In this document: piece after piece, positions 24,330-39,600 of the stretch
Position numbering within the stretch: the first letter of the stretch is position 1
Layout of the letters: each line of letters starts with the position of its first letter
NCBI GenBank assembly: GCA_916613615.1
Contig: OU744720.1
Coordinates: 7,047,749-7,111,748, forward strand
Direction of reading: 5' to 3'
Origin: Steromphala cineraria
Lineage: Eukaryota; Mollusca; Gastropoda; Trochida; Trochidae
Length of the DNA: 64,000 nucleotides
The notes under the pieces: model-generated
What the model was told of the DNA's origin: nothing
The model's input: only the letters and a program-made list of their open reading frames with translations
Databases searched by the model: none
Program-made: the position numbers and the translations under genes

Positions 24330-27300
24330 CAGGACTTAAAAAAGAAAGTATTTACAAAGACAAGCAATTATGTAACCTTTGTAAGGGTCTCGACATACTT
24401 CAAGATTTCCAAGTAAAGCGTAGCTCCAAGAGTATGATAGGAAACGTTTATTATCAAGAAAGGACATGAAGATAGCTTCAAGGTTCAACTTTCCGTGAAA
24501 ATCGAAGTTGACGCATCCTACTTTGTTTATTCCGCTTCATCATTCTTCTGACACCCTTTACGGCTTCCCCATATCACCTCAAATACCAATGAGACAATGA
24601 AATAATTGTAGCAAAATAATGACAGTACCCGGATGTGAGGGCCGTTGTGCACATGTAAGACCTATTTTGCTCCGTTTCTATACTAAACGACGTATAATTT
24701 GATTATTCGATGAAGCAAATAGATGATTTATATAGAAATAAGCAGTCACCAGTCAGTTGTCATAAATACGAGGTAAACCCGTGAAGTGTGTCAGAGGGGT
24801 TTTAGGAACCTTGCAAATGAAATACGCTTGTTAAGTAGGACGAAGAAGGGTGTAAACAAATAGGATGTTTACAAATCAAATGAATTAAGTAGAAAACCAC
24901 TGCTATGATTGAGCCGATGATTAACTAAGTATTTGAAACATACTAGTATAAAGGACTAACGTATTATGATTATAAAAGTTAAGTATGCAGATTTTATTGA
25001 ATATAAACATCTTATAACATGCAACACACAAGTCAACATGCATCGTTTTCAGAATTTATGGGATATTAAATATCAAAATTGTGTTTATTTATTATCGCAG
25101 AAGCTGGGAAAGTTTGGTTTATCATACTAAAGGAAATATAAATTTCAGTCATTGCTAAATTTTATTATTCCTTGATCGTCATTTTCACCTTCTGCTGATA
25201 TGAGCTGTAATTTTCAAAGAAGATGTTATCTTTCAAGTAAAATATTTATTTATTCTTTATCTTTTCCTATTTACGTTTATATTAAAAACTGCAAATAATA
25301 TTTATTCAATTTTACACTTTCGAATTGATATTCTCCAGAGGTCGTGGATTATATCATTAATTAACTTGCTATGTAAAAGCACGTGCAATCAATAAATATA
25401 TTTTCAAATATCAATAAACAGGTTTATTACTTTATATCATGCACAAATCGGAGTTATAGGTTTGAGGTATACAAAAACCACTCATGCATGGATATGTTTG
25501 ATAGCAGTGCAGAGTTTGATTCTTATATATCAATATTTACCTAGCTCTCTTACGAAATTTCCAAATATATCAAACTTCAGAAAAATCATATCTACAAATA
25601 AATCTCAAGAATTAGTTAATTGATCAAAATTTACCAAACATCTTTCATCTCTTGTGAGTGCATTTTAAACTTTGTGAGTCTATCCTCAATCTTGAATTAT
25701 ATATTTATTTATCCATATAAATAAATATGTATTATATTTTGTGAATATGCTTTTGTACCACCAAGGTGGTTTTATGAGATTGAAGAATTGAATTGAATTG
25801 ATTCTCTAGGCATATTGGGAACAGATTATTTAAAAATTCTTACCAAATGTTGATTGTGACTTAAATAATTGAATGTTTCTAATGCAAATTTGGAGCTTTA
25901 TAACTCAAAAGGCAGGTTTTTTTAATCATACAGTTTTTAACAAGGCAATTTTTGAAAACTTTGTACTTTTGTTTCAACATTATCATTTTGTTTCCACAAG
26001 AGACTCGCTATATAAACAGCCCAGTTATATCACAAAGCGACAAGTGAATAAATAACTAACTGTGAACTGGCGTTAACAAACAAATGAGGTAAAATGTGCA
26101 TAGAGTATGAAAGTTATCGGTACGTCGTGACAAAATTATGCAAATGTACTACAATATTGCAACCAATGAAACGCTTGAAAACTATTTAGCGCCTAACTTC
26201 CGGTTATACTTCCACGACTGTAACAAGAAATATGTGACATGCACGCTAATATTTCTTCATTTATGCAATATTTCAGTAAGTATTTGACACATTTGTCGTA
26301 TTTTAAGGTAATATGGAGGTTACACGTTGCTTTCATTGGTGTAAGGAACCCCAAATGTCCTGATATGTTGAAAACGGTCTGCTAAAAGACGCACAGACAG
26401 ACAAACATTGCCATGTGCAATCAGGTTGATGTTAGATTGTAAGCAGCTAGGCCGGTCTAGGGCATGTAACGAGCTAGGCCGGCATGAATATTCATGACTA
26501 GCTAGATGATTGACAGGCGTTAATGTTTTGAAAGAGCGATACCGTAATACATGAAACAAATGGTCCAACAAGTTGAATTAGCTGGATATCTTTTGCTATT
26601 TTTGGTAAATTATAAGGGTGATAGCTGAGCTGATGTTAAACACTCGATAGATTGCAAAACTTTATTTGATAAAATTTATAATAAAAGGATGCCTTGCCTC
26701 ACTTTTACGGGACAGCCATTTTTCCTTGCTAGCTAGTTTTTACAGTAGGCCTGTGTTAATAAATTAGCAAATTGTTGACGAATAAAGATGTCATAATAGT
26801 TATGTTATGTTGCTTCCGAATTGTGAGATCATTGTTTTAAAATAAGTTCTGCTAATAAAATGAAGATATATATACTTTCGCTATCTATTCCTATATCATA
26901 ATAAACAGGAAATTAGGAAGCTTACAACTTTGTAGTTTTTTGTCTTTTTTTGCAGCAAATGTAACGCTTCATTACACTTTTCTCATTGCTTTCTATCAAA
27001 CTCTCTACTCTAAAAAAAACAGTCGGACAATTTTTTATACACAAAAGGTTGTTTTACAATTAAGGCACACACAGAAAACTGTTATAAAATGCCAACAAAA
27101 CTGAACATTTCAAATCACAAAAAATGTGAGAAAATATAAGTATAAGCCTAAATTTTAAACAAAAATCCCCCTGTAGATGCCTCAGTATTATGTTTATTCG
27201 TCTATTATATGTGACTTATATAAATAAATTGATCATGAGTGTCCCCGATAACATTACCACTATATTAAAGGGTCATGAGACATTCCTTCATTTGATTAAT

Positions 27301-30300
27301 CATTTATGACACAGATTAAATTGTTTAATATGGTGTATAACATCTCCTTTATTGATCACATTAAACTGTTCAATTAATTCATTTACACTGGCATGATCGC
27401 AGATCGGAATGTAACTGTATTTTAAAAGTACATATAAATCTATATGCTGTCCAATGCGGCTCGCCAACCGAAAATGTTTGAGGCGTACATATTGAGTAAT
27501 GAGTTATGTAAGATTTTCAACGTATCAGGCTTTTTGAGGGTTTTTTCTCACTTTTTCTCACTTTTTTTCTCACTGCATTTCCTTCTTCATTCTTAGGCGT
27601 ATAGGAATTCGCCGTATGTCGACGCAAATATTCATTAACAAGACCTAACAGATAGGCCCATAGTAGGCCTATAGCCTATATACATTTACTTTTTCGTTTC
27701 AGAATATTTAAGTAAGTATAGGGACTAGATTGATATCAAGACACTATCCTAAATATTAAAGACCAATTGAAAATGTCAGGGTTTTGTTATGTATGTAGAA
27801 GAAAAAAATCAATGTATTTTTAATGCGGTAGCCTACGTACTGAACCTTTGTATAAGAATTTGTAGTAAAAGGAAAACTTTCTGCCCTACTATTCTTTCAC
27901 ACAGCTGTCTTCTCAAAAGTATTTCGATATCATTGTGGGAAATCTGGTTTTCTGAAGTGACACACGAGTCATGTTCAACATAAGATAAGAACACTCTTAC
28001 ATTCCCGTATATCCCCCTGAGGCATCCATGGTTGATCCGACTCTTCTTACCTTATATATACGATTTTGAATAAGAAAAAATACCCATTAAAATATCATTG
28101 TTTGCAAGGAGAAATAACAGATGTGGCTTTATATTTAATATCAAATGATATATACATAGTATATATTATGTGTTTTTAAGTAACTGCATGTAGAAGGGTG
28201 CACGCGTGAGGCTAAAAAGTTATATCCAGAAACGGCCATCTGAAAAGACTATGCGTAAAATATAGCTAAAAGTCACAAAATATATATACTTATAAAATTA
28301 TCAATACAGGAAGTCATTGTTATATTTGGCCAAGAGGTAAATTACATCCATTTATAGAAAGGTAAATGATAATACTTTTAATTTTGTTATTCACCCATTC
28401 AATTTCTGCCACAAACTATTATTATTCACATAATGATATCTAAGTTTTTATTAACCACAGTTCTCTTAAAGACAAATCCGTTACCTTACTGACAAATATT
28501 TATTTTGGAAAGCACTGATATATTAGATGTAAGTACTTTTGCAACGCGTGTGCGCATGTCTTTTTTACGCACAATGCAAATTTGAAAATGTAAGAATTGC
28601 ATTTCAACCATCCCCTTACTGGATATAGATTCACTCCTTGTGTAAAATTACTCACGTCTGCAATTGCGTTCGCATGACAAGATTTACACTTACCTATTGA
28701 TAAAATGAAACAACACAGGATGGGCTACACAATTGAGGAGGGTGACCACAGGTTTTAATGACTAATAGTGAATGATATTTAATCATTTACTAAACAAGAT
28801 GAAAGAGTGAGGAAACTATTACGTATCCTTGTGTAATGGGTTTTCAGTCAGATAAGGAATAAAGACCTGTATTTGAAAAATTACCACATATATTGATGAG
28901 AAATTACTCTTAATCATTTATTGCCATATTATCTTATAGAAAATTTATGAAAACCAATTATATTTAACATTTGTACAAAATAGAATGCTGTTAACATAAC
29001 TTTGAAAAAATCCTGACTTTGGAAGTAGTGTCATGTGTTTTCAGTCACTTTCTTGAACCTCTGTTATTTAGAATATGCAGGACGGTTTTTCGAAGTTTAC
29101 GTTCCATAATGACACAGAAAGTTGACATAAGTCTGACTAAATCTATTAAATTGATATTTTTTAAGTAAATATTATTCTAAATAAAAATAACTTTGATTCA
29201 TCATATTTCATAATGAAAAATCGAAAAACATGAAACATTGGGTTTTGGGGGTGACCTAACTATTTCTCCGACAGGAATATCACTTCTGATAGTTTAAGAT
29301 GCTTTCATAAAGGCATCTCCTGGAGTTTATCCATATTTAAAAAAAATATATTGTGCACTATAGGAAATTCATTCAAAACCACTGAGATAACGTTTAATGT
29401 TTTGAAAACAAATTTGATAAGAAATAACACTGAAAACAATGAATATATTTTTTCTTAAAATGGCAAGTGACAATAAATAATATCACATCAAGACATCTCA
29501 TTATGTAAAGAATTACAAGGAAATTAGGTGGACAGTTATTACAGCAAGGTTTGAAAATAAAAAGACTTTCTTTCCCTAAGGAAATTTGCTTTAAAATGTG
29601 ATGTTTTTTTTATGTTTTTACCATAATAAATATTTCTTAAGCAAATTATATTTTAAATGACTATTCCTAGATGTACATATGAACCCTCTGCTTCAAATTA
29701 TCCACAAGGTACTTTAATATCCCTTTAGATATGTACACAAAAGGGAGTCAAAATGACTGACCGAAAACACATGATGACTGAAAACAGATGACTTTTTTTT
29801 TTTTTTTTTGAATGTGTAACACAAATATTGTTGCCTGAAGTTTTCTCTTAAAACTTTAACTTATATGGTATTTGGAGTTTAAAAAACTCTAAAACAATCC
29901 AGGCACATATTAACCTTAGTACTTTATGCAGTTTAGTAATATTCACTTGCGTATGGATATTTTACGGGGCAGAATACTAATCGTCGAGGCATCAAGGCAA
30001 TTTAATTCATAAGAAATTGATACTTACGAATAAAGGGTCTTCGTTTAAAGAAAGTTACCCATCCACGCATGTATTAGAAGTTTATAAAACTGTGTATTCC
30101 TGTTTTATCACTATTTAAGCAATAGTACAAATTTACCGATTTTTGTACAAAAATAAGGCACCTGTCCCATAGATCGCTAATATAAACTTGTTCACAATTA
30201 TGTACATAATTTGATTGAATTACTGTCATTCCATAGATAATCGACTGAAAATTAAACAGAAATTATGATGTTGTAGCTGAGATGATTCGTTACAAATGTG

Positions 30301-31780
30301 CAAACAATAAACAGAATCCGACGGAAATTAAATGAGTGAAAATTATTTATGCTACACCAATTTAAAATGCAAGTCTATGGAAATAACGTCACTGTCCGAA
30401 TATAACTGGTACGGGTCTGTATTTTGATCACCTAGGCTAAAGATGAGCAATCATGCCAAAAACACACGAATGTATTGTTTCAATGTACAGTGCCTGGACA
30501 AAAGTCAGAAATCGAAACGAAGCCGAAGGTTATTTATAAAATAAGTTATCATTTCACCTACGAATATTGCAGCTATTTAACAACACATAAACAGCAAAAT
30601 ATATAACAAACTTCCCACTTTCAACATGGCGGTCAATGGAACAGGCCATATAAAGTTGTGTATGTATCACTCAATCAGTTGTCACTCAAGAACTAATCCA
30701 CATAAAGATGACAGATAATTACATAAGCATAGCTGAGGGCTTGTTTGCTAGTTGTATGTTATAAAAGTATAATTTTTTCTCAATTAAGGAAACAAAATTT
30801 GCAACAGTTAATTAACATAAAAGTCTATGTGAATTTTGCTAATGATTCAATCGCAGGATTAGCTGCACACTGACTCACTGTCATTGATACAAGTGAAAGA
30901 GCTAGTCAATTATGTCATCGAAACATCAAAGCTGCCTGTGACGTCAAATCTTATTCTTATTCATGATTGTTATCATCCAAAATGGCCGATAAGACTTATG
31001 TAACGCAACAATATTATTTTATTATTTTTTTCAAGGAGTACTTTATCTGAAGATCGGCAAAAGTGAAGTTAAAGGTTTAAAAAATGTCTTTGTTAATTTA
31101 GTTCCAACAAGAAAAACAAATTATATATTTACTGATTAAATACAACATCGAAATGAAGATGATATGTTCGCACAATGCTAACTTCAAGTGATCAAAATAA
31201 ATTGAACGAGAGTCCAAACACTCCTTTTTCCTTATTTTGAAAAGTTCAAATTTTATGTAAGCCAATTAACAACTAAGATCACAGTACCGATCCGTCGAAT
31301 GGAATTCGACGAATAGCTAGGTATGCAACCGAAAGAAATGGGACATGGATGTTGAAGATAGCAGCTCCACTAGTCAAGTGACTGATCAGTAACAACGAAC
31401 GACCTTGCGTAGACCTTACACCTAGTGATTGAGCAGAAGTTTTGAAAATGTGATTAACAATGTGATTGTACAGATTTTTAATTAATATAATTAATAACAA
31501 ATGACGTTTGCATTTCCAATGATATTGGTATATTATTACTGCGTCGATCCGTTTTAAGACATAAATCGGTAAAAGAATGTATCGTTATGCATGTACAGCA
31601 CTTGCCGTATCCCAATTTTGAAGATCAAAACCGAAATATGTCATATGATGTTGAGATACAAGATTGAAAAACTAGTTAATTGACATGTCAATCATCGATA
31701 ATGTTAGACATTTAGAATTGCATCTACTTTTAATATGTCATAGGCATCATAATTTGGACGTGAGCCCTCCGTAGTGCCTT
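24330..31780. other. Long AT-rich intergenic stretch with no gene recognised
   Basis: I saw no exon of a known family, no RNA gene and no strong repeat array in these 7.4 kb. There is a run of 18 T near 29793-29811 and short inverted ctaggccgg motifs around 26450-26480. Isolated open frames (for example 25873-26055, 26320-26571 and 27789-27983) are short and motif-free. Confidence 0.4.
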
Positions 31781-31792
31781 CATTTCTCGACC

Positions 31793-31884
31793 CAATCTAA
31801 ATAAATTTAGATCAACAGATTTTTTATTTTGTCATACTTTTGTGGCCTAATATAAAACCTGTTGATCAAAATTTATTTAGATTG
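31793..31884. mobile_element. 92-bp MITE with 26-bp terminal inverted repeats and 9-bp target duplication
   Basis: The left end is caatctaaataaatttag followed by atcaacag. The right end is its reverse complement with one mismatch. The 9-mer ttctcgacc flanks both sides exactly (31784-31792 and 31885-31893). Only about 40 bp separate the arms. The element has no coding capacity, so it would have moved using a transposase supplied elsewhere. An 8-9 bp duplication suits the hAT or Mutator-like superfamilies, but the ends alone do not decide. Confidence 0.85.
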
Positions 31885-32700
31885 TTCTCGACCGAGCGTA
31901 TTATAGGGTGTGATGTTAGGAATTCAAGGTTGCCTTTCTCTTTTTCGACTATTCTTTAGGTTTAGTTGATATTGCCAATCAGTTTCGATAACATGTTATG
32001 GTATGTCATTCATTCATAAAACGAATTGAAGAAGTCGTTTGATAGACTATTTCGTACCTAAAGATGAGAAAAACCTTTCAACCTAAAAGACAGTAATAAG
32101 AATGATTTTTATTGAAGACAAACATCACATTTCAAGTTGTCAATATTTACTACTCGTATGTACAACTGCTGAAAAAAAGTTTGTAAGAATGCGCGTAATT
32201 CCCTTTTTTATATCATAATTTTTGTATTTTTGTAAAGCGGGGAAATTTTAAAGAAAACTTTTCAGAGGGTACTTGTGAATCAACATGTTAAGGGTTCATA
32301 TTTACACGGTACGCAGCTGTGGAATTATGAAGATCATACCCTTGCCATACCCCAAAGAGGCATGGGGAGTCAACATTTTAGAATAAGATTTTCAAATTAC
32401 TGCATCAAAATGTAATATATGATATGTTTAATCACTCTGAAATTAAAATTTTAAACAAAATTAAATGAAAATGGGGTTTTCATTTCGTCCCTGGGTTTTA
32501 TAAATCGATGCGTTCTAATATGCAAATGAGTTCATAGTATTGTTTGTGAATGAATTACGATTTTTTCTTCATGTACTCGCACATGATTCACTATGGCAGT
32601 AAGGTGGTTCTTCACGTCGAACCTAAGAGAATACCAAATTATATGACATTTGCTAAAAAAATGCATGTGATATAACACACTTTTGTTCAGCAGCTGTAAA

Positions 32701-32879
32701 CATCCAACCATCCCTCCATCATCCATCCTTACCTCCATCAACCATCCTTACCTCCATCAACCATCCACACCTCCATCAACCATCCTTACCTCCATCAACC
32801 ATCCACACCTCCATCATCCATACATACCTCCTTCAACCATCCTTACCTCCATCAACCATCCTTACCTCCATCATCCCCC
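32701..32879. repeat. 19-bp tandem repeat
   Basis: About nine copies of a unit close to ccatcaaccatccttacct, with variants in the last third. The pyrimidine-rich strand is the plus strand. It lies directly upstream of the LINE fragment that starts near 32926. An open frame through it on the plus strand is a product of the repeat. Confidence 0.85.
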
Positions 32880-32925
32880 CAATCAAAAAAATCCTCTACG
32901 CAGCTTTACTGAAATACTTTAGAAT

Positions 32926-33680
32926 TTTTCGCCCGCTTCGCAGGACTGAAAGTCAACGTTGATAAAACAAAACTTATTTAGATTGGTTCAAAAAAGATAC
33001 CGATACAAGATGTGTCAAGAAAAGAATATTGACTGGTCACAAACGTATTTCTCTCTTAGGCATAAGTTTGATATTGACTAACAAAAGATCAACTACAACG
33101 AAAAGCTCTCGCATATTGACAGGCAAATTAATAATTGGCCAGCTTGAACATTGACCCTATATGGCAGATATACTGTGCTTAAATCGCTCCTACTACCAAA
33201 ACTTCAACATCTCTTTTCGTCCTTACAGAACCCGAAAAAATGTCATTGGAAGCCTACAGAAGAAATGTTTTAACTTCATACAGAAAAAATCAACCAGATA
33301 AGAGTGAAAGAGCTGCTGTACGGCTGAACCCAGAACATGTGATCTACAAGATCCAAATATGAGAAAGATTATCAGTTCATCACAAAAACTAAAATGGATA
33401 AAACGTATCAGTGGTAATGACCTTAAATCGACAAAACTGTTTAAACATAAATACTCCTCTCCTAATAACAGATAGCGGCTTCATTCAGAATAATATAGTT
33501 ATTCCCTCTCTATTAAATTCATTTTGGAGGGACATACTCCTACAATTGCCACACTTCATATCAATAAGCAAAATGGCGATTTCGAATGAATACGACATAC
33601 TCTCACAATCATTGTGACACAATGACAATATTTTAATAATTTTGATTGGTATGAAGAAGGTGTTGTTTTTGTAAATTATC
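32926..33680 (+). pseudogene. Degenerate L1-type LINE reverse transcriptase, C-terminal part
   Basis: The translation, hopping between frames, gives landmarks of the end of an L1-like reverse transcriptase and its C-terminal region. They are a GLKVNVDKTKLI block near 32940, LLGI near 33055, a KLQHLFSSL-like block near 33200, a W-I-K-R-I-S-G block near 33395, NSFWRDIL at about 33516 and a HNDNI-like block near 33620. Many stops and frameshifts separate these, so the copy is dead. The 5' part with the catalytic YADD region is missing: this is a 5'-truncated copy, as is usual for LINEs. No poly(A) tail or target duplication was pinned down. Confidence 0.72.
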
Positions 33681-33689
33681 TGCTATAAT

Positions 33690-36600
33690 AAGACGTATTT
33701 TCTGACGTATGAATCAGTGAAAGAGCCATATTGACATACATGTATAGCCGATTTCTAAACATTATCCAATTTAACAGAAAACTGTTTGGTCCCATGTACC
33801 CTTTGAGTATACATATATGTATGACAAATGAACACCATACTAAAGGGTAAAGGATTATATGCCTTTCTCTTTGACTCAAAATTCGTTTGTCCTCTAAGCT
33901 TTTTAAAATGGGAAGAAAACTACAAATGAAATTTGCTGACAATGATTGAAACATTTTTGTCTGTCTTTGCAAATAAATGTTCCAGATGCACAGATTTAAA
34001 ATGGTTGCAAAATAGAATCATTGAAAAGGCCTGTTTTGCTTAAATAACGCATTCATCAGCATCAAATGTCTTCAAATGTGGATTTAGGGATTTGTTCATA
34101 TGTGCCGTTTGTGCCTAAAGTTTTATAAACATGTATCACTAAATATGGAAAATAATTGAAAAAGGTTCTGCAGGTACATATTGTGTCGTTATTAGCATTT
34201 AAAATGAAACGGTTGTCGAAAATTGGCAGATCTTCGCAATTATCAGATAATATGTTCTGTTGATGAATGACAGTTGCCACTCTGTGAAATTATTTCAATC
34301 AGTGAACAATTAAAGGAGGCTCGTATACACGAGCTCGCATTGAAAATCAGAGCATTCTTTTAAAGAACCATTTCTTACTTTGTTACAAATTAAAGAATAT
34401 TTCAAAAAATCTATCTCATTGAATCAATGAAATGTGAAAGGTAAAACTAAAATCATAATAGTGCCGGCCTACCTCACGTAGATAACTCCATGCAGTCGAT
34501 GTTCTAAATTTATATATATCACATTATAGTTTATTAATACTGTACACATATAAGATAAAAGAAGATAATTCTTTATTGCTTATAATATTCCCTATGTATC
34601 ACTTCAAGAGGAATGCCTTGCATCAAAATTACATGATCTGTAGCAGAGATATGTTAATGTAAATCTGACATGAAATTTGAAATATTAAATTTTACCTCCT
34701 GACACTTTAATCGATCTACAAAATAAACGACCTGTCCTGGAGTGCTTCACTAAAAAAAAAAGTTGAGCTGAAGCCTGGTTTTTAACATTGCCAGTTGATA
34801 AGATCCTTAAATGCCTACAACCCTTTAAGTTGCATATATCAATACTTATTCTTAATTTTGATTTTGTTTTCACAAAGATGAATAAATTCGCCCATCATTA
34901 AAAAACACCTCTTATATAAGTTTAAGCAGATCACTGTAAGTTAAGAAACATGTTTTAAATTATATATCATAAACTTATTAATACTCATATTCAACCGATT
35001 CTGTCAAAATGAGCCCTTATAATATATTGTTCAATAAAACGTAATGTTCGATAGATACCTATTGCTTCGTTACTAATAGTTATTTAAGGGAAACAAATTT
35101 CTATCGATAGAAACCCCGTTCTGCCCTTTATGTAATTCAGCATTTTTAAGTCTTTCTTATACAGAACTCCGTCAGATATATACCTCACAACAGTGTCCAT
35201 CACAACAAACAACTATAAGGAATGCGAGATATCCTTTTTGCAAACTATTTATGTATTTACTTGTCCTATTATGTTACATACATTATCAGAGGGACCTTCT
35301 AATTAAACAAATTGTAAAAATTATAGGTTCAATACTTCCGAAAGAAGTTTGGGATAATACATATTGAACTGGTGATTTATTTTTCTCTTTCACCACTGAC
35401 ACACTGTCGGGTAGTTTTAGACTGTATATTGAGCTCACCCTTTACTTATAGAACGTGCACCGGACAATAATTCAATTAGTAATTGTTTTCATTTTGGTCT
35501 AGATAAAAATGAATTATGATATTTACAGTTGTTGATATCTTAGCAGGATTTTGAATTATGTTAATTATATGTGTAAGAGTGTTATTTAGTTCGAATTCGA
35601 ATTGTTTAACAGGAAGAGCAACGTACTACAAACCTGATTAACAATCACATTACAATTTTATAAAAACCAATATAACTTGTTTGTTAGGAAATAGCCTTGT
35701 ATGGAATATTGAATGGAACGTCAATCATAAAGTTGTATCAGCAATAATATATATTACAAACGACACTGATTACAGCAAGTTTCCTAAAATGACGTAAAAC
35801 GTTAACTGCATTTCACAAGTTATGATGCAACCAATACATACATACAGTATAGAACACGGATATAACGAACTCCAAGGGACCAAAGAATTTAGTTCACTAT
35901 ATCTGATTGTTCGCTATATCCGAGTTTGCTATATCCGTGTTCTACTGTAGTTATCTTTGATGGTGCAGAGAAACTCTCCCATCTCTTCAATAAATTTGTT
36001 GTTCATTGCCGTTAGAAGAAGATTATGTTTGAAGTTGAAATAAATATCGAGAACGTTTCAATATTTGCTTGCACAGACAGTGTTTTTTCTCTCAGAGCAA
36101 TGTATGCCAGTTATATAGAATGAACTTACAGAAGTAGCAACCTATATCACAGTACCAAAGGAGAGATCGATACGTGGGAATTCAATCATCGGAAAGATGT
36201 GTTCTATTATGGCAATGTTTGTGACATGATATTATTTAAATTGTATCTTTGCAAAGTTTTAGGGACCCAGTTGCAACAAACTTCAAACTTTCAGTTTCAG
36301 AGTATAAGTCGAATAAGTTTGACTGCAGTTTTGAAAATAATGATAAAAAAAACTAACTTAGAAGGCTTAAAGTTATTGAATAATTCACCAAGGATATAAA
36401 CGTACTCGACAGTTCTAAAAGACACATTGTATGCCCTCGGCACGTAGTCCGCCAACTTACATCTGGTTTATACATACACTTGTCATCATGACACATTTCA
36501 AGATTGGCTTGCTGATAAGTGTAATTGGTGTTATTGCAAACCTTCCATTGGTGTTTTCAACACGAGTCATAAGTTTTATGTCACAGACTTTCAATAGAAC

Positions 36601-39600
36601 GATACTTATAGTTAACATCACTTCATCTACCTATCTCTACTGTAAATATATAAATTGTAATTTGTATGAGTAATACTTCAACAGGTGGATAATGACGGAA
36701 TATATTAATATTCAATATAAAAAATGTTCATTATATATCATTCATGGATTTCTCCAGAATATAAGAAAAAATATAAATGATAGTTGATTGTCAAAAATTT
36801 TAATATTCGCTTATTCCTTAACGTTAATTAAGTATTGATAATCATTATTATTCATGGATTTTGTGAACTTGGTTAGAAAGGAAATGTAAGGGGAGTTCTT
36901 GGGTCTTTACAATTCTCTTTTATAAAGATACTATTCTGGACCTACAGACATCTCAACCCATTCCTTATAGTAATACGTATGCAAACTAATGAAATATTTC
37001 TCAACCGTTTCTTGCATCCCGAAAGTTTGATTGCTTTATCCCTTTTTAAAACAAGAACAATATTGTTTCATGTAATTTGGGTGTTTGTTGGGCATAAATG
37101 ATAAGTTTCATTGACAAAGGATAATCTTACGTACAAAATCTATGAAGTTTATTATCAATCTGTTCTTTAAGTATCGTAAAATGCCAATGATCGTCAGTAG
37201 TTAAAGTTTTTGAATTGATGGCTTGATGAAACAGATTGGGTTTAAATTCATTTCAATTTTTATTTTCTTAATTTGGAAATACAATAATTTGTACCAATTT
37301 TCTTTGGGCAATGGTAAGACCCTCTACAACGATTCGATCAGAGAAATACCATGACTGAGCATCGATCGTTGATGAGGACACACATCTGTTTTCCTTGCAC
37401 ATCGTTAAAAACGCACTGTTCGATTTTGATAGACAACCACACAACCGATGGGTCAATGCATGCCGTTCGATCCGTGACATCAAAACAGGTGCTGCCCTTT
37501 TTTTAAACGCATCGGAACAATATCGCACGGGCAATAATGTTATGATATGAGAGACCCTTAACGTAAGCAGTTTGGGGAAATATAAATCTAATTAATCATT
37601 TAATGTTTTGCATGTTTTGGATCATCGCATTGTTAAAATTTAAAGTAATTTAAAATTTACATGATAACGTTAATTGTTTTTTACGCTAACGACAGAAATA
37701 TATTGTTTTAGTTCTTTGTACTATATTTAGTTGGTATATTTGGTTAAATCAACGTGAAAAATACTATGTGTCCGATTTCTTAAACTACATTGAAATTCAG
37801 TCATATACAATTTTATTTATTACAAATGATACATATAGTAGGAAATTTTAATCAACGTTCAGAAAAAGCGTAAAGTAGTGTGTAATTTATGCCATCACTA
37901 AATATAGAAAGTCGACACAGGAACATGTTGCTATATCTTTATCTTTCCTCCCCCGCTTCACGTGTTGTACATTAGTCAAGCTGTCAACCAGGGTCAGGCT
38001 CGGTCGTATTTACGATTTAACAGCTGACAATCTGTAATGACAAATATCTCCAAGAACTTCCTGTATTTTGTTTCTTGTATACACAATCTTTCATATTTGA
38101 AAAGAACCCACATATATATCAATATAGGAATAAAAATAAAACCTTAGAGGTTACTGACTGCAATTAAGAGCATAGGCCTACTATTAAAATTGGTTAAAGC
38201 AACCGACGAAATGACCGAATGAATAATCCCTAAGTTTTATTTGAACTCCGGTGCTATACAATATTGATAAAACTGCACACAAACACAAGAAAGGATGAAA
38301 ACAATTTTTTAGAAAAGGTATAGATATTACCTTGTAAATACAAAATAATAGATTTATTTAATGTTTGCTAAATATTGCTTGTTTTTCCTACTAATGGGGT
38401 GGCTGCAACTTTGGATTGAATAAATTTATGTCCAAAAAAATGGATTATAGCAGAATTTCAAGAGAATGATCTTGATAATAACTGATGTAATGATTAAAGA
38501 ATATAACTGTTTTCAAATACACTAAAAATAACTGTACCGTTTAAATAAAACCGTCATTATGTCATATACATGTATCCATGAATATAAAAACAAATATTGG
38601 TTCCTAAATTCTATCCTGCTGTAATGATTAAATAATAATATTGTTTTGTTATATATTCAAAATAACTGTATCGCAAATAAAAAAAAGTCATTATCTATTA
38701 ATATAAAAATAAATTTGATTCCAAAATGTTAATATTTCCGACCAATAAGCAGTTAATGAATACAGTCCTCTTAAAAGTGACCAATTGAACAGCCCCATGT
38801 CGTCTCTGAAAGAAAAAAACATGACATTTCAATGAAATGTTCATAAATGAAGCAATACATGAATAACAGAATAAAATCAAACATGAATTTACATTGAAAT
38901 GATATATTAAAAAATTAATTTTACTAAAAACATGCAGGAATGTTGAAAAAAACAACCTTTTATTTCAATTTATTTAAGTTGTATATTGTTGATGGTTCAA
39001 AGATGTAAAAAGGAAAACACTAATTCATTCGGTTAAAAGGTTGAGAAATGTTTTCTCTAAAGATATATATATCCGAAAAAGGTTTACTTAAGGAACTACG
39101 GTACTGTGTACTGACGACAGCATAAACACACATTCAGAGTTCAACGGGTCACCCGAGTACAGAATGGGCGTGCGCTTAGACCTACCAGGCTCGTTACACT
39201 ACGCAGCTGCTTAAGAAATATCGCCAACCGTGCAATCAGCTGATAGAGCACCTTGCAGCTCTGCAGGGTTTAGCCAAATGAACATCCACACTCCAATCAT
39301 ATTTTAAAGGTTATACCGTTCGTTAAATTTGAAAACATGATTGTCATGAAGATCGATTTATCACTAAGTCTTGATCTGGGGTTTGTAATGCTGATTTTAC
39401 CACTTAGCAGTTAGGTCCATTATAACATTTCACTCCTTTTATTTGACAGCTAACTAATGTATGCTTAAATAAGTGCTTAGGTGATATCTGTCATCAACCT
39501 ATGTTTGACCAAAAACGTACGATTTTTTTGTTCAAAGTGAAATCCATGTGGTTTGGTCATCTTTTATTAATTTAAAACATAGTCAAAATCATGGGCAGAC

